Assembly (NCBI RefSeq): GCF_000337215.1
Contig: NZ_AOHZ01000090.1
Location: 1-34,016, forward strand
Reading direction: 5' to 3'
Length of the DNA: 34,016 nucleotides
Origin: Natronolimnohabitans innermongolicus JCM 12255
Lineage (GTDB): Archaea > Halobacteriota > Halobacteria > Halobacteriales > Natrialbaceae
The notes beneath the pieces were generated by a model that was not told the DNA's origin, did no database searches, and saw only the letters and a list, made by a program, of their open reading frames with translations. Positions 32,972 to 34,016 of the stretch are shown in pieces. The translations under genes and the position numbers were made by a program. Each line of letters begins with the position of its first letter. The stretch's first letter is position 1.

Positions 32972-33339
32972 ATACACGGTAGAGACCGGCGACGCTGATA
33001 AGTTCCATGCTCAGGCCGCATCACCACCCGGCAATGTGGAACGAACAGTGCACTTCGATGACCGTGTTGACACATCGTCCTGACCTCGTTTCGTGGTCCC
33101 CGAGACCCGTTCGAGGCACTGTTCGCGCTGATTTCGGGAGCCGATGCTGGCGAGTGTTTGAGGCGGTCAGTGGGTGCCGGTAAGGAGCGGTCGTCCCTCG
33201 AGAGGGATCGTTGTCTCGTCGAGGCTGCTCAGTTCTCCCGCTGACGTGCGCACTGTCTCCTCGTGAGCAGTCGAAGTGATGCGTCTGCCTATAGCACGAT
33301 GAATCGAATCACCCGCAAGAGTAGCGTTTCTCGATGCAG
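32972..33339. other. Intergenic stretch upstream of the kinase
   Basis: This 368-base gap holds the kinase promoter (TTATCA on the minus strand, 32996-33001). The rest has no convincing frame. One minus-strand fragment (ending GELSSLDETTIPLEGRPLLT, then GTH and a stop at about 33172) is protein-like but lacks a clear start and may be a remnant. Confidence 0.4.
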
Positions 33340-33645
33340 TTAGTTCACTGTTCCAGCACCGACATCGTCGGTATCGGCATCGAAATCACTGGTCTGAACG
33401 TCGCCGATCCACTCGAGTTCAAGCTCCAGTTCGATCTCGTCGCCGTCGTCGTCGTTCGCTTCACGCTCGAGTTCGACTTCGTACTCGAGGTTGCCGACCG
33501 GCGGTTCGATAGTTACGTTCTCGCCGTCGATCGCGATTGACACCGGATCGCCGGCCTCGAGGCTATTGGCAACCGCCCGCAGCGAGGCGGCAACGTCTGA
33601 CGGGGAGCGGTCGAACTCGCTGTCGATGAGATCGTCGTCGGACAT
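33340..33645 (-). CDS. Amphi-Trp domain-containing small protein
   Basis: This 101-residue acidic protein begins MSDDDLIDSEFDRSPSDVAA. The amphi-Trp pattern is clear: FDRSPSDVAASLRAVANSLE (helix), GDPVSIAIDGENVTIEPPVG (strands), EYEVELERE, then ELELELEW and a variable acidic tail. Haloarchaea carry several such small proteins of unknown function. The start at 33645 rather than 33660 is supported by an A/T-rich box CTATTTTCG centred about 30 nt upstream. It is single, and faces away from the mobile element at the window's right edge. Confidence 0.85.
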   Translation of the reverse strand: MSDDDLIDSEFDRSPSDVAASLRAVANSLEAGDPVSIAIDGENVTIEPPVGNLEYEVELEREANDDDGDEIELELELEWIGDVQTSDFDADTDDVGAGTVN

Positions 33646-33669
33646 CAACAGGGAATACATCGTCACATC

Positions 33670-33678
33670 GAAAATAGA
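33670..33678 (-). promoter_or_regulatory. TATA-like box of the amphi-Trp gene
   Basis: The minus strand reads CTATTTTCG, centred about 29 nt before ATG 33645. It favours that start over ATG 33660, which would be too close to the box. Confidence 0.45.
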
Positions 33679-33930
33679 TCTGCCTTGCGTTGACAGTGTG
33701 ATAGGTACCGTGCGGGCTACGACCCAGTACGGTCTCTCTTCGCAGCGGTGTCTCCGTCGCCGGTAGCATGCCGCTGTGCAGTGGTGACGGAGACAACGAG
33801 CTGTCTTCGAGTCGGACACCACCTTCGACAGCGTACACTCAACCCGAGGAGCCTGAACCAACGCAGCAGTAGCGAACCCCTCGGGGACTCGCAACGACTC
33901 CACGCGGTAACCTGTACGCATTTGTGGCGT
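33679..33930. other. Stretch with no recognisable gene
   Basis: This stretch lies between the amphi-Trp promoter and the mobile element. All frames are Arg/Cys/Ser-rich and unlike haloarchaeal proteins. An inverted pair TCTCCGTCGCC/GGTGACGGAGA spans 33753-33797. I see no RNA gene. Confidence 0.35.
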
Positions 33931-34016
33931 TGACATCCTCCTCCGCGTGAACACGGAGGAATCCTGAGCGTTGGAGATTTTAGGTTTACAGCTCCACCGA
34001 GCATCCAACCAGTACG
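33931..34016 (-). mobile_element. Right end of an IS200/IS605-family (tnpB) element, cut by window edge
   Basis: On the minus strand the sequence reads a reading-frame tail (VLVGCSVEL, stop TAA at 33986-33988), then GGATTCC, a hairpin formed by CCTCCG (33940-33945) and CGGAGG (33954-33959), then GGATGTCAA. A short GC hairpin followed by GGATGTCA(A/C) just after tnpB is the usual right end of IS200/IS605 and IS1341-type elements, and is also the 3' part of the TnpB guide RNA. The gene itself would continue past base 34016. The nine-residue tail alone is not proof. Confidence 0.55.

Overview
The window is a 34 kb piece of an extremely halophilic archaeon (class Halobacteria). The signs are high GC with a strong C/G third-position bias, acidic proteins, TATA boxes about 24-30 nt upstream of start codons (leaderless transcripts), and families typical of the group: amphi-Trp, HTH_10 regulators, archaeal MBF1, the archaeal coenzyme A enzymes pantoate kinase and phosphopantothenate synthetase, and an AspRS of the non-discriminating type. 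I cannot fix the genus. The first 17 bases are a Nextera transposase adapter, so genomic DNA starts at base 18 and the left edge is a contig end.

Layout. 18-1157: a truncated alanyl-tRNA editing protein and MBF1 (both minus). 1303-1860: tRNA-Leu(GAG) followed by a degenerate tandem copy of its 3' half and trailer, rich in triloop hairpins. 1966-16581: mostly housekeeping and conserved haloarchaeal genes, often convergent with short gaps: DUF420 membrane protein, purF, a MutS-family ATPase, DUF6735, a 55-residue zinc ribbon, HAD hydrolase, amidohydrolase, UspA, birA, MFS transporter, tyrS, a conserved unknown, phosphopantothenate synthetase, a methyltransferase and an HTH_10 regulator. 16719-19607: a 962-residue membrane protein with 13 DUF1508-like repeats. 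19930-25761: pantoate kinase, a tandem pair of Tat-exported alpha/beta hydrolases, aspS and a sirtuin.

25762-30300 looks like an acquired metabolic island, richer in A and T than its surroundings. It holds an NCS1 permease facing an abutting two-gene operon for an isochorismatase-fold hydrolase most like biuret amidohydrolase and an amidase with the allophanate hydrolase signature. Together these would import a nitrogen compound and convert biuret to allophanate and then to ammonia and CO2. A decayed sirtuin 3' end lies beyond the island, so the island is bracketed by intact and broken sir2 sequence.

30494-34016: a four-PAS histidine kinase with a palindrome-derived in-frame insert in its ATPase domain, a small amphi-Trp protein, and at the right edge the probable right end of an IS200/IS605-type (tnpB) element. 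The main candidates for new biology are the biuret module, the 13-repeat DUF1508 protein, the paired exported hydrolases with Trp-rich tails, and the duplicated tRNA-Leu tail.
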